Origin: JAJXWB01 sp964634325
GTDB taxonomy: Bacteria > Pseudomonadota > Alphaproteobacteria > Rhizobiales > Beijerinckiaceae
Reading direction: 5' to 3'
NCBI GenBank assembly: GCA_964634325.1
Contig: CAZWJF010000002.1
Coordinates: forward strand, 253,028-317,027
DNA: 64,000 nt
Of the stretch, positions 27,077 through 36,051 are shown piece after piece; the stretch's first letter is position 1; each line of letters begins with the position of its first letter. The position numbers and the translations under genes were made by a program. The notes under the pieces are model-generated. The model ran no database searches and was not told where the DNA came from. It was given only the letters and a program-made list of their open reading frames with translations.

Positions 27077-27606
27077 ACAGGGAAGCCATCATCGGCGTCG
27101 TCACCGCCTCCGACCGCGCGAGCGCCGGAGTCTATGAGGATGTTTCGGGGCCTGCGATCGAGGCCTATTTCAAGCGTGTGCTGACGACGCCCTTTCGCAT
27201 TGAACGCCGCGTGATCCCCGATGGCTTCGAAAGCGTGCGCGACACGATCATCGATCTCGTCGACAACGCCGGCTGCGATCTGGTTCTGACGACCGGCGGC
27301 ACAGGGCCTTCGGCGCGCGACCTGACGCCGGAGGCGACGCTCGCCGCGGCGCCCCGCGAATTTCCGGGCTTCGGCGAGAAGATGCGCATGGCCTCGCTGG
27401 CGCAGACGCCGACGGCGATCCTGTCGCGTCAGCTCGCCGCGCAGCGCGGCAAGTGTCTTGTCGTCAACCTGCCTGGCTCGCCGCGCTCGATCGATCTGTG
27501 TCTCGATTCGATCATGGCGGCGGTGCCCTATTGCCTGGAGCTGATGGGCGCGGCCTGGATCGACACAGACCCGCAATACATCCAGGCGTTCCGGCCGAAA
27601 AAGTAG
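27073..27606 (+). CDS. mog: Molybdopterin adenylyltransferase (Mog/MoaB family)
   Basis: A 177-residue protein that adenylates molybdopterin before metal insertion. The family motifs GVVTASDRASAGVYEDVSG, LVLTTGGTGPSARDLTPE and the PGSPRS loop are present. It starts with TTG at 27073, overlapping the eutC stop (TTGA), so it is translationally coupled to the eut genes. EutBC needs cobalamin, not molybdenum, so the coupling is odd. A possible client is the molybdenum hydroxylase at 53568. Confidence 0.88.
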   Translation: MNREAIIGVVTASDRASAGVYEDVSGPAIEAYFKRVLTTPFRIERRVIPDGFESVRDTIIDLVDNAGCDLVLTTGGTGPSARDLTPEATLAAAPREFPGFGEKMRMASLAQTPTAILSRQLAAQRGKCLVVNLPGSPRSIDLCLDSIMAAVPYCLELMGAAWIDTDPQYIQAFRPKK

Positions 27607-27609
27607 GGT

Positions 27610-29145
27610 CTACTCCATCGCCGCAGCATGCGCCGGATCGGCGTTTCGTTGCGCCTGGGGCTTGCCGAGCAATAGCACGAGCGGCGTTGCGGCCAAAGCG
27701 AGGATGGCCATCAACTTGTAGTCGTTCATATAGGCGATGATCTCCGCCTGCCGTGTAATCTCCATGTTGAGCGCCGTGCGGCCGGCCAGCGTCTTCAGGT
27801 TCCAGATCTGGCTGACGAAGGGCGCATGGAGAGCGGGATTGAGCGGCGTTGCATATTGCGCGAGCTGGGAATGCATCGCCTGCGTGTTGCGCTCCAGCAT
27901 GAACATGACGACCGAAACGCCGATCGACGAGCCGAGATTGCGCAGGAGACTGAACAGCGACGTCGCCTGCGTGCGCAGATGCGGCGGCAGGGTCGCGAAG
28001 GTCACCGTCGACAGCGGCGTGAACAGGAAGCCGAGGCCGAAGCCCTGCACGATGCCGTTCCACAGCAGCGTCGTGGACGCCACGTCCGGCGTGAAAGTGG
28101 TCATCTCGTTGAGCGAGATCGCGGTCAGGCCGAACCCGATCATCAGGAACACGCGCGGATCGATCCGATTGATGAGGCGACCGACGATCATCATCGCGAT
28201 CATGGTGCCGACGCCGCGCGGTCCGAGGATCAAACCGGCGGTGAGGACCGGGTAGCCCATCAAAGTCTGCAAATAGGGCGTGAGCAGCGCGATGCTCGCC
28301 AGCAGGATGACGCCGACCACGAAAATCAGCGCAATGCCGACGCGAAAATTATGATCGGCGAAGAGGCGCGGGTCGATGAACGGTTTCTCGGCGGTCGTCG
28401 AATGAACGACGAACAGATAGAGAGCGAGCCCGGACAGGGTCGCCTCGAGGACGATCTCGCGCGAGGAGAACCAGTCGATCAATTGGCCGCGGTCGAGCAT
28501 CATCTGAAGCGCGCCGACGGCGAGGCTCAGCGTCGCGAAGCCGAACCAGTCGAAACGGGTGTCCTGCAACTTGCTCTCGCTCAGCACCGCGACGAGCCCG
28601 AAGACGACGGCGATCCCGATCGGCACGTTGATGTAGAAGACCCAGCGCCAGTTGTAATATTCGGTGAGCCAGCCGCCGAGCATCGGACCCAGAATCGGGC
28701 CGACCATCACGCCGACGCCCCACATGGCCATGGCCGAGCCATGCTTCTCGCGCGGGTAGGAATCGAGCAGGATCGCTTGCGACATCGGCACGAGCGCCGC
28801 GCCGAACACGCCTTGCAGGAGGCGGAACACGACCATCTGACCGAGGGTTTGCGCCGCGCCGCACAGGCCGGAGGCGATGGTGAAGCCGGTGACGGCCGCA
28901 ATCAGCAGCTTCTTGCGGCCGAAGCGCGCGGAGAAGAAGCCGGTGGTGGGCATCATGATGGCCGCCGACACGATGTAGGAGGTCAGAACCCAGGTGATCT
29001 GATCCTGCGTCGCGGACAGCGAACCCTGCATGTAGGGCAGGGCGACGTTGGCGATGGTCGTGTCGAGCGCTTGCATGATGGTCGCCGCCATCACGCAGAT
29101 CGTCAGCAATCCGCGATGCGGGACCTGCGGATTGTCGACGCTCAC
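27610..29145 (-). CDS. DHA2-family MFS multidrug exporter (EmrB type)
   Basis: Fourteen predicted helices over 511 residues from the GTG at 29145. Motifs: TICVMAATIMQALDTTIANVAL (motif D1-like), ARFGRKKLL (motif A) and WGVGVMVGPILGPMLGGWL (motif C of drug exporters). The open frame extends further upstream but overlaps the adaptor gene, so the GTG start just after the adaptor stop is preferred. It works with the upstream HlyD-type adaptor, and both are probably repressed by the MarR protein. Confidence 0.9.
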   Translation of the reverse strand: MSVDNPQVPHRGLLTICVMAATIMQALDTTIANVALPYMQGSLSATQDQITWVLTSYIVSAAIMMPTTGFFSARFGRKKLLIAAVTGFTIASGLCGAAQTLGQMVVFRLLQGVFGAALVPMSQAILLDSYPREKHGSAMAMWGVGVMVGPILGPMLGGWLTEYYNWRWVFYINVPIGIAVVFGLVAVLSESKLQDTRFDWFGFATLSLAVGALQMMLDRGQLIDWFSSREIVLEATLSGLALYLFVVHSTTAEKPFIDPRLFADHNFRVGIALIFVVGVILLASIALLTPYLQTLMGYPVLTAGLILGPRGVGTMIAMMIVGRLINRIDPRVFLMIGFGLTAISLNEMTTFTPDVASTTLLWNGIVQGFGLGFLFTPLSTVTFATLPPHLRTQATSLFSLLRNLGSSIGVSVVMFMLERNTQAMHSQLAQYATPLNPALHAPFVSQIWNLKTLAGRTALNMEITRQAEIIAYMNDYKLMAILALAATPLVLLLGKPQAQRNADPAHAAAME

Positions 29146-29147
29146 GG

Positions 29148-30347
29148 CTAGAGGCCGATCATGCGCGCGAGGTCGCGCGGCAGCGTCGCCAGCGAGCGCT
29201 TGCGGCCGGTGTCGATAGAGGCCGTCACGCTCATGCCCGCCCGCAACGGCGGCGCGTCGGACGCGGGATCGACAGCAAGACGCACGGTCAAGCGCTGTAC
29301 GACCTTCACCCAGTTGCCCGAAGAATTCTGCGCGGGCAGCACCGAGAATTCCGAACCCGTCGCCGGCGCGATGGCGGCGACGTGCGCCGCCCATACGCGT
29401 CCATCGTATGCGTCGACGGAAATCGTCGCGGGATCGCCGATCTTCACATGCGCGAGATCGGTTTCCTTGAGGTTCGCGTCGACCCACATTCTGTCGCGTG
29501 CGACGATGTTGAACGCCGTTTGCGCCGCGGCGAGAAAATTGCCGGGCTGCAACTGCGCGACATTCGTCGCCACGCCGTCGACCGGCGCAAGAACGCGCGT
29601 GCGCCGAAGATCGCGTTCGGCCTTGTCGACCGCCGCCCTGGCCTGCTTGTACTGCGCATATTGCTCGATCGGCTGGTCGGGTTTGCCGCCGAGCTGGGCG
29701 AGCAGCGCGTCGACCTGCTTCTGGGCGGCGAGCAAACGCGACTGCGCGCCGAGATAGTCGCGCTGGGCGGAGTCGAGCGCGGCCTGGGTCGCGACATTGC
29801 GGGCGGCGAGATCGGTCTGACGCGTCTTGGTCTTGGCGTAGAAGTCCAGATCCGCCTTAGCCTGCGCGATCTGCGCGCGCGCCTGCGCATAGCTGGCCTT
29901 GGCTGCGTCGAGCTGGTTGGAGACGACGCCGAGCTGCGCCTGTGCGCCGTCGAGCGCGATCTGGAACGGCTGATCGTCGATCCGGTACAACAGGTCGCTC
30001 TGATGGACGAGTTGCCCTTCCTTCACGTCGACTTCTGCGACGATGCCGGAGATGTCGTTGGCGAGGTTGACGATATCCGCCTTCACATAGGCGTCCTCGG
30101 TCGAGGCGTAGCGTCCGCCCGTCAGGTAGAGCCAGAGCGCGCCGGCGACGACGACGACCGGTCCCGCGAGCAGCAGCGGCCCACGCAGGGTGCGCGGCTT
30201 TCTCGGCTTGGCGCGGGTCGGCGCTTCGCTGGCGGCAGCGGCAGCGCGCTGCTGTTCTTCGGAGGGGTGCGACGGCGCCTCGGCGGTGACGGCGGCGAGT
30301 TGCGGACGCGTTTCGTCCATGTCGATCTGCCGCGCTGGCTCAGCCAT
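29148..30347 (-). CDS. HlyD/EmrA-family efflux adaptor
   Basis: A 399-residue membrane-fusion protein. From ATG 30347 it has a ~70-residue cytoplasmic Pro/Arg-rich stretch, one membrane helix (GPLLLAGPVVVVAGALWLYL), then TEDAYVKADIVNLANDISGIV typical of EmrA, a long coiled-coil hairpin and the second lipoyl half (RVLAPVDGVATNVAQLQPGNF). GGAGG lies 7 bases before the ATG, which overlaps the MarR stop by 8 bases. It bridges EmrB to an outer-membrane channel. Confidence 0.9.
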   Translation of the reverse strand: MAEPARQIDMDETRPQLAAVTAEAPSHPSEEQQRAAAAASEAPTRAKPRKPRTLRGPLLLAGPVVVVAGALWLYLTGGRYASTEDAYVKADIVNLANDISGIVAEVDVKEGQLVHQSDLLYRIDDQPFQIALDGAQAQLGVVSNQLDAAKASYAQARAQIAQAKADLDFYAKTKTRQTDLAARNVATQAALDSAQRDYLGAQSRLLAAQKQVDALLAQLGGKPDQPIEQYAQYKQARAAVDKAERDLRRTRVLAPVDGVATNVAQLQPGNFLAAAQTAFNIVARDRMWVDANLKETDLAHVKIGDPATISVDAYDGRVWAAHVAAIAPATGSEFSVLPAQNSSGNWVKVVQRLTVRLAVDPASDAPPLRAGMSVTASIDTGRKRSLATLPRDLARMIGL

Positions 30348-30825
30348 GGCTCGACCTCCGCGCGGGCGCCGCGTCTTCAACCGGACGGTCGCATGCGTCG
30401 ACGAGGTTGGACTTGACCGCGATGAGGATGCGCGTGAGCGCCTGCCGGTCGGCTTCGCTGACGCCGCTCAGCGCTTCTTCGCGCGTTGCGTCGCCGATCG
30501 CGAACATCTCCTTGATCAGTTCGTGCGCCTTGGGCTGAAGGTGCAGCAGCCAGACGCGCCGATCGGCCGCGTGACGCCGGCGCTCGATCAACTCGGCCGC
30601 CTCGAGCCGGTCCAGAATGCGGCCGAGCGTGATCGGCTCGAGTTCGAGAATGTCGGCCAGCGCGCTCTGCTGGATGCCTTCGTTACGGGCGAGATAAGCG
30701 AGCGCCTGCCATTGTGCGCGCGTCAGGCCGATATGGCGGGCGCGCTGCTCGAAGCGCTTGCGCAGGAGGCGCGCCGTGTCGTTGAGAATGAAGCCCAGCG
30801 TTTGCTGGTATGGCCCGGAAGTCAT
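30340..30825 (-). CDS. MarR-family transcriptional repressor
   Basis: A 161-residue winged-helix regulator (GLTRAQWQALAYLARNEG, QSALADILELEPITLGRILDRLE, the wing RRRHAADRRVWLLHL). It is first in the operon with the EmrAB-type pump and most likely senses a pump substrate. The start at 30825 is chosen because the upstream ATG at 30870 overlaps a TATAAT box and a palindromic operator. Confidence 0.88.
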   Translation of the reverse strand: MTSGPYQQTLGFILNDTARLLRKRFEQRARHIGLTRAQWQALAYLARNEGIQQSALADILELEPITLGRILDRLEAAELIERRRHAADRRVWLLHLQPKAHELIKEMFAIGDATREEALSGVSEADRQALTRILIAVKSNLVDACDRPVEDAAPARRSSHG

Positions 30826-30868
30826 CGTTCGTCCCAAGGAATTATAAGCCGACTTTCTTTGAGCCGGC

Positions 30869-30887
30869 ATTATATAAGCATGCTTAT
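30869..30887 (-). promoter_or_regulatory. MarR operator palindrome overlapping -10 box
   Basis: A perfect 14-bp palindrome ATAAGCATGCTTAT (30874-30887) abuts a minus-strand TATAAT (30874-30869). This places a repressor site on the promoter of the marR-emrAB operon. No good -35 is seen. The divergent aldo/keto reductase gene begins 165 bp away and may share the control. Confidence 0.65.
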
Positions 30888-31052
30888 TATGTCCTCTGGC
30901 GTGGCGTTATCAATTGTCCGGGCATGAAATCCGCGACGCGCTGCCATGCGGGAAGCGCGGGATGGCGGCTTGAGCCCAAGCCCGCCGGGGCATCAAATGG
31001 ACGAACGCAGACGTTCGGTCCCGCCGGACCTGCGAGGCGAGGACGCAATAGA

Positions 31053-32060
31053 ATGAAATACCGCAAGCTCGGCCGCTCGGGTCTCGACGCATCCGTCGTT
31101 TGCCTCGGGACGATGATGTTCGGCGGCGCGACCGACGAGGCGACTTCCGCGCGCATCATCGGCAGCGCGCACGCGGCAGGCGTCAATTTCATCGATACGG
31201 CCGACGTCTATGGCGATGGCGCGTCCGAGGAGATCGTCGGTCGCGCGATCAAGGCGGCGCGTCACGACTGGATTCTCGCCACCAAGGCCGGCAACGCCAT
31301 GGGCAAGGGTCGCAACCGGCGCGGTCTGTCGCGGGTCTGGCTCATGCAGGCGTGCGAGGATTCCCTGCGCCGGCTCGGCGTCGATCATATCGACATTTAC
31401 TACCTGCATCGGGAGGATCATGGCGCGCCGCTCGACGAGACGGTCATGGCGATCGCAGATCTCGTGCGCGCCGGGAAAATCCGCCATTTCGGCGTTTCGA
31501 ACTTCCGCGCCTGGCGCGTGGCGGAAATCTGCAACATCTGCGACCGCCTGGGCATCGGCCGGCCTGTCGTCAGCCAACCCTATTACAACGCCATGAACCG
31601 TATGCCGGAGGTCGAGCACCTGCCGGCCTGCGGGCATTACGGCGTCGGCGTCGTTCCCTATTCGCCGCTGGCGCGCGGCGTATTGTCCGGCAAATACGAT
31701 CCCGACGCCCCGCCGCCGGCCGGTACGCGGGCCGGGCGCTCCGACACCCGAATTCTGCAGACGGAATGGCGACCCGAATCCTTGCGGCTGGCGCAGGAAA
31801 TACGCCGCCACGCCGAAGCGCGCGGCATGACGGCCGGGCAGTTCGCGCTGCTCTGGGTCTTGAACAACGGGTTTGTCTCGTCCGCCATCGCCGGACCGCG
31901 CACCGAAGAGCAGTGGAACGATTACCTCGGCGCGCTCGCGCACGATTTTTCAGCCGAGGACGAGGCGTTGATCGACAGGCTGGTGACGACCGGCCATCCA
32001 TCGACGCCCGGCTACAACGATCCGGCCTATCCGATCGAGGGTCGCGCGGCGCGGGCGTGA
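31053..32060 (+). CDS. Aldo/keto reductase
   Basis: A 335-residue NADPH-dependent TIM-barrel oxidoreductase. The catalytic tetrad is readable: Asp in NFIDTADVYGDGASE with its Tyr, Lys in ILATKAGNAMG, and His in IDIYYLHREDH. HFGVSNFRAWR and YSPLARGVLSGKY also match the family. The start at 31053 (MKYRKLGRSGLDAS) is typical for the YhdN/Tas-like group. Physiological substrate unknown; it is divergent from the MarR efflux operon and may detoxify the same compounds. Confidence 0.9.
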   Translation: MKYRKLGRSGLDASVVCLGTMMFGGATDEATSARIIGSAHAAGVNFIDTADVYGDGASEEIVGRAIKAARHDWILATKAGNAMGKGRNRRGLSRVWLMQACEDSLRRLGVDHIDIYYLHREDHGAPLDETVMAIADLVRAGKIRHFGVSNFRAWRVAEICNICDRLGIGRPVVSQPYYNAMNRMPEVEHLPACGHYGVGVVPYSPLARGVLSGKYDPDAPPPAGTRAGRSDTRILQTEWRPESLRLAQEIRRHAEARGMTAGQFALLWVLNNGFVSSAIAGPRTEEQWNDYLGALAHDFSAEDEALIDRLVTTGHPSTPGYNDPAYPIEGRAARA

Positions 32061-32750
32061 TCAGGAATCGCCGATCGAGATGTCCGAGAGGGCGCCCCAC
32101 AGGGAGCCGCGAAGGATCAGGACGATCAGCACGAGCCCGACCAGAAGCCAGAACGCAAAGACGGCTGTCGTGGTCGTCAACGTCCAGAGCGACAAATCGA
32201 CGACAAGACGGTCGCCCGCGACGTTCACATCGGACAGGGCGGCCTTGAGAACGAAGCCTTTGAGATCGTCCTTGAAACGGTAGACGGGCAGCGTCGCGAG
32301 ATAGGCCTTCACGGCTTGTTCGGCGAGTTGCTGGGCCGTCATCAGGGCGGTCGCGACCAGCGGGTTTCGGCTGTCGCCGCCGGGCGAGATCGTTCTGCCG
32401 CCGATAGCAATCCGGTCGAAAGCGATGCTGTCCGCGTCGAAATAGATCTCGTGGCTGTCCTTGTCGTAGCGTGGCGCGCCGCGCGCCGAGACCTGCGCCG
32501 CGATCGGCTGGCGAATGACCTGGCCCTGAAGCGTCGCCTGAAGCGCAACGCGATCGTTAGCGAGCGCGACGTCGACACGCTCGATCGTCACGCCTTTCAC
32601 GGTGCGGGGAAGCTGCCGATTGAGACGGTCCTGAATTTCGGTCTGCGCGAACACGAGTCGCGACTTGCCGAGCGCGCTCCAGACGGCGCCGGCCAAACAA
32701 ATCAAACTTGCAAGGACCACGAAGGTCAGCGCGATATTGCGACGCGACAT
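32061..32750 (-). CDS. DUF1439-like membrane-anchored protein
   Basis: A 229-residue protein from ATG 32750 with an N-terminal membrane anchor (NIALTFVVLASLICLAGAVW) and a second hydrophobic helix near the C-terminus (AVFAFWLLVGLVLIVLIL). The middle (YceB-like: LNRQLPRTVKGVTIERVDVAL, then a late LPVYRF) resembles DUF1439, a beta-rich lipid-binding-like fold seen in outer-membrane lipoproteins. The family start is unclear, as MRRREPT upstream is also open. Function unknown; it is convergent with the reductase gene. Confidence 0.55.
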   Translation of the reverse strand: MSRRNIALTFVVLASLICLAGAVWSALGKSRLVFAQTEIQDRLNRQLPRTVKGVTIERVDVALANDRVALQATLQGQVIRQPIAAQVSARGAPRYDKDSHEIYFDADSIAFDRIAIGGRTISPGGDSRNPLVATALMTAQQLAEQAVKAYLATLPVYRFKDDLKGFVLKAALSDVNVAGDRLVVDLSLWTLTTTTAVFAFWLLVGLVLIVLILRGSLWGALSDISIGDS

Positions 32751-32851
32751 TGTCGGCTCTCGTCTCCGCAAAACACAACGTCGATCGGATAAGCCCGAAA
32801 TTCGCCGCCCGCCGTGCAGAGGCGCACAGTGCGCTCACGCCCGGCAGCGTC

Positions 32852-33088
32852 TCAGGCCGAAAGCCATTTCGCCATGTCTTCCGGTTTCGGCAGGCCCCCG
32901 GCATGAACCAGTTTGCCGTCGATCACCACGCCCGGCGTCGATGCGACGCCATATGTCGCGATCTGCGCGAAGTCCGTCACCTTCTCAAGCTCGATGTCGA
33001 TGCCGAGTTTCTTGGCTTCGGCGGACGCCATATCGGCGGTGGCGATGCAGCGTTTGCAGCCCGAGCCGAGGATTTTCACGTTCTTCAT
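32852..33088 (-). CDS. Small thioredoxin-like redox protein
   Basis: A 78-residue thioredoxin-fold protein (small redox-active disulfide protein 2 type). The CxxC is in GSGCKRC, the cis-proline in VASTPGVVIDG. It lies 12 bp after the permease gene and forms an operon with it and an ArsR repressor. Such proteins are frequent partners of this permease family, perhaps keeping the permease cysteines or the metalloid substrate reduced. Confidence 0.85.
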   Translation of the reverse strand: MKNVKILGSGCKRCIATADMASAEAKKLGIDIELEKVTDFAQIATYGVASTPGVVIDGKLVHAGGLPKPEDMAKWLSA

Positions 33089-33100
33089 CGTTAGTGCCTT

Positions 33101-34156
33101 TCAGGAAAACAGCGCGTTGAAGAGATAGCCGACAGCGACGATGCCCGCCGCGACGACGCCGGCGAAGACGGCGATCAGACGCAGCGTCAGCACCTTGCGC
33201 AGAATGACCATCTCGGGGAACGACAGCGCGATCACGCTCATCATGAAGGCGAGCACAGTGCCGAGCGCCGCGCCCTTGCCGAGCAACGCCTCGACTACCG
33301 GAATAATGCCGGCGGCGTTCGAATACATCGGCACGCCGATCAGAACGACGGCTGGCACGGACCACCACTGGCCCTTGCCCATGATCGAGGCGAGCAGATC
33401 GTTCGGGACGTAACCGTGGATGAAGGCGCCGGCGGCGATGCCGAGGATGATCCACATCCAGACGCGGCCGACGATGTCGCGTACGGCTTCGAGGCCGGCC
33501 TGAATGCGGTCGACGACGCCCTGGCTGTCGGGCGGCAGGTCGGAGTCCCCGGCGCGCACGTTTCGCACCCATTCCTCCAGCCACCCCTCCAGATTGAGGC
33601 GTCCTATGATCCAGCCTGAGACGATGGCCAGCATCAGCCCGAAGCCGAGATAGATCGCCGCCACCTTCCAGCCGATGAGCGCGAACAACAGGCCGAGCGC
33701 GACTTCGTTGACCATCGGCGCGGAAATCAGGAAGGAGAAGGTGACGCCGAGCGGAACGCCCGCCGACACGAAGCCGACGAACAGCGGCACGGCCGAGCAG
33801 GAACAGAACGGCGTGAACACGCCGAGAATTGCGGCGGCGACATTGCCGACGCCCTCGCGTCTGCCGGCCAGCAGCGCGCGCGTACGCTCGGGCGAGAAGA
33901 AACTGCGCACGACGCCCATGCCGAAAACGACCAGCGTCAACAGCATCAGCACCTTGGGCGTGTCGAACAGGAAGAAGCGCGCGGCTTCGTCGAGGTGGGT
34001 TCCCTGCGAGACCGGAAGGCGGGACGCCAGCCACCCCGAGACGTCCTCGAGCCGCCAGTAGACGACGAACCACAGCGCGATGGCGGCGAGCGTTCCGGCG
34101 ATCCACGCGGCGGCGGACGGCGGGCGTTCCGGATGGGATGAAATCTGAACGCTCAC
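33101..34156 (-). CDS. ArsP-like permease (PF03773 family)
   Basis: A 351-residue membrane protein with about eight helices. The family signature TPFCSCSAVPLFVGFVSAGV carries the conserved cysteine pair, and FLISAPMVNEVALGLL follows. Related ArsP proteins export trivalent organoarsenicals. Here the ArsR gene upstream has a CVC metalloid box and the genome encodes ArsM, so methylarsenite efflux is a reasonable hypothesis. It starts with GTG at 34156, overlapping the arsR stop by four bases (GTGA). Confidence 0.85.
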   Translation of the reverse strand: MSVQISSHPERPPSAAAWIAGTLAAIALWFVVYWRLEDVSGWLASRLPVSQGTHLDEAARFFLFDTPKVLMLLTLVVFGMGVVRSFFSPERTRALLAGRREGVGNVAAAILGVFTPFCSCSAVPLFVGFVSAGVPLGVTFSFLISAPMVNEVALGLLFALIGWKVAAIYLGFGLMLAIVSGWIIGRLNLEGWLEEWVRNVRAGDSDLPPDSQGVVDRIQAGLEAVRDIVGRVWMWIILGIAAGAFIHGYVPNDLLASIMGKGQWWSVPAVVLIGVPMYSNAAGIIPVVEALLGKGAALGTVLAFMMSVIALSFPEMVILRKVLTLRLIAVFAGVVAAGIVAVGYLFNALFS

Positions 34157-34455
34157 GCTGCTTGCCTCCTCGACGAAGGACCGGCGACGGCGGACATCAC
34201 GGCGTCGACGATGGCGCGAACGTCAGGCGGCAGATCGGATGTCAGCCGGTAGCGAACCCATTGCGCGTCGCGACGGTCGACGACCAGACCGACCGCCTTC
34301 AGCGCGCTCATGTGCCGGCTCATGCGCGACTGGCTCGCGTCGAGCTTGGTCATGAGCTCGCAGACGCAATGTTCGCCGCCGTCCCACAGGATGCGCAAGG
34401 CGGCGAGCCGCGTCGGTTCGGCGAGGGCGGTCAGGAGGGGGATGACGTCGTTCAT
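34153..34455 (-). CDS. ArsR-family metalloid-sensing repressor with CVC box
   Basis: A 100-residue winged-helix regulator. The metal-binding box EHCVCELMTKL sits at the start of the recognition region, and SQSRMSRHMSALKAVGLV is the DNA-reading helix. The ATG at 34455 is used; ATGs at 34461, 34467 and 34491 run into or beyond a palindrome that looks like its operator. Heads an operon with the ArsP-like permease and the thioredoxin-like gene. Differs from the first ArsR, which senses through C-terminal cysteines. Confidence 0.85.
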   Translation of the reverse strand: MNDVIPLLTALAEPTRLAALRILWDGGEHCVCELMTKLDASQSRMSRHMSALKAVGLVVDRRDAQWVRYRLTSDLPPDVRAIVDAVMSAVAGPSSRRQAA

Positions 34456-34464
34456 GGGCATTAC

Positions 34465-34486
34465 CATATGCGCATGAGCGCATGTG
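34465..34486 (-). promoter_or_regulatory. Imperfect palindrome, putative ArsR operator
   Basis: CATATGCGC-ATGA-GCGCATGTG, eight of nine bases paired, immediately upstream of the arsR start. Position and symmetry fit autoregulation by the CVC-type repressor. Confidence 0.5.
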
Positions 34487-34533
34487 CGCAAGAGCGATGA
34501 TTTGACGTGGACGTATGCCTGCGAAGCATCGGA

Positions 34534-36051
34534 TCAGGCCGGGACCAGCGCGGCTTTGGGCTTCTGCGTCCACAGCAGTCCGACGGCGAGCGCCGCCGGC
34601 AGGAGCGCGGTCCAGGAACCGAAGGCGGTCAACGCGAGAGCGACGGCCCAGAACAGCGCCAGCATATGCTCGATCATCGCGACCAGTTTCGACTGGCTAT
34701 GGCGGCGCAGGATGTCGCCGCGCCGGCCGGGCACAGGATGCCAGAGATTGAGCAGGGCGGCGGCGATCGCGGCGGCGGCGACGTAGACGGTCGTGATCGC
34801 GCCGGCGCGTAGCCCGGCTGACCAGACGAAAGCGAGCGGCAGGGCGATGATGACGACAAGCGGCAGGGCGATGGCCTCGAGCTTGCGCCGCTCGACTTCG
34901 GTCCGCGTCACCGGCGCCGTGGCGAGAAATTCCGGCGCGTCTTCGCTGGAGATGGCGAGCCAGGCGAGCGAAGCCGAAACGTTGGAGGCGACCGCCACCA
35001 GCGCCGGCGCGGTGGCCAGAGCCAGCGAGCCGTTTGGCCCCATGGCGCGCCACAGCACGACCGAAATCGGCATGGTGTAGATGATCTGCAGCATGATCTG
35101 CGAGGCGAGGCCGGGATCGCGGGAAATGAGCCGCCATTCCTTGTGTCGCAGCGCCGTTCCGACGCCCGCGCGAAACCGGATCGGCCGCGTCGCCGCGACG
35201 GGCTCGCGCCGCTCCGAACCTATGGCTGCGCCGGCGCCGCGCATGAAAAAGTCGCCGAGCGTCGTCGCGGCGAGAGCGAAGGCCAGAGCCGACGCGAGGC
35301 ACCATGCGGCCAGGGCGACCGGCTCGCCGGCGGCGGCGCGCACCGGCGTCCACAGGAGGCCATCGGGATCGAGAAGGCCGCCGACGCGAGCGCTGGTCAG
35401 CCAGTCGACCAGTTCGCTGCGCCAGCTGTCTGGAATGATGTTGTAGGCTTGCAGTCCGATCGCGAAGGCTGCGCCGATCAAGGTGGCGAGCACGTTGGCG
35501 ATCACGCGCGTCCGGCGCGGCCCGACCAGCCGGAACAGCCCCAGCATCAGTACGAGGCCGAGCGCCGTGCCGAACAGGCCGGCGGCGGCGAGCGCGGGAT
35601 AGATGGCGAGCCAGCGCCAGTCGGCGATCGCCGCCAGCACGTTGGCCATCGGCAGGACGAAGATCGCGATCGACAGGATGGATTCGAACGCGATGGCGAG
35701 GCTGCGCGCCGCAAACACCGGACGGGCAGGCATGGGCGAGGACAGGACGATGTCGAGATCGCCGCGCGTGTAGAGCGCGCGTGTCGCGTTGGTCAGCGCC
35801 TGCGACACGATCCACGGCAGGATGAACAGGGCGGCCGAGCCGACGGCCGGATAGAGCGCCCGCCGCGCGTCGTCGAAGTCCTCCAGCGCGCTCGACAGGC
35901 CGAACCAGGCGAGCGCGTGGAAGAACAGGAGCGCCGCGCCGAGAATGGCGGTGATCTTCAACGGGCTCGACGCGCCGAAGAAAGCGCGCACGCGGCGGCG
36001 TGCGAGCTTGAGATCGTGCGCGGCGAACCAGAAGAAGGTCGCGGGGGGCAT
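34534..36051 (-). CDS. ABC-2-type transporter permease
   Basis: A 505-residue protein with about 10-12 hydrophobic segments and no ATP-binding motifs. Features include VSQALTNATRALYTRGDLDIVLSSP (a conserved cytoplasmic stretch of this permease group) and a second half with repeats of helices. It starts one base inside the stop of the ATPase gene (TGATG), so the two form one exporter. Cargo unknown. Confidence 0.8.
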   Translation of the reverse strand: MPPATFFWFAAHDLKLARRRVRAFFGASSPLKITAILGAALLFFHALAWFGLSSALEDFDDARRALYPAVGSAALFILPWIVSQALTNATRALYTRGDLDIVLSSPMPARPVFAARSLAIAFESILSIAIFVLPMANVLAAIADWRWLAIYPALAAAGLFGTALGLVLMLGLFRLVGPRRTRVIANVLATLIGAAFAIGLQAYNIIPDSWRSELVDWLTSARVGGLLDPDGLLWTPVRAAAGEPVALAAWCLASALAFALAATTLGDFFMRGAGAAIGSERREPVAATRPIRFRAGVGTALRHKEWRLISRDPGLASQIMLQIIYTMPISVVLWRAMGPNGSLALATAPALVAVASNVSASLAWLAISSEDAPEFLATAPVTRTEVERRKLEAIALPLVVIIALPLAFVWSAGLRAGAITTVYVAAAAIAAALLNLWHPVPGRRGDILRRHSQSKLVAMIEHMLALFWAVALALTAFGSWTALLPAALAVGLLWTQKPKAALVPA

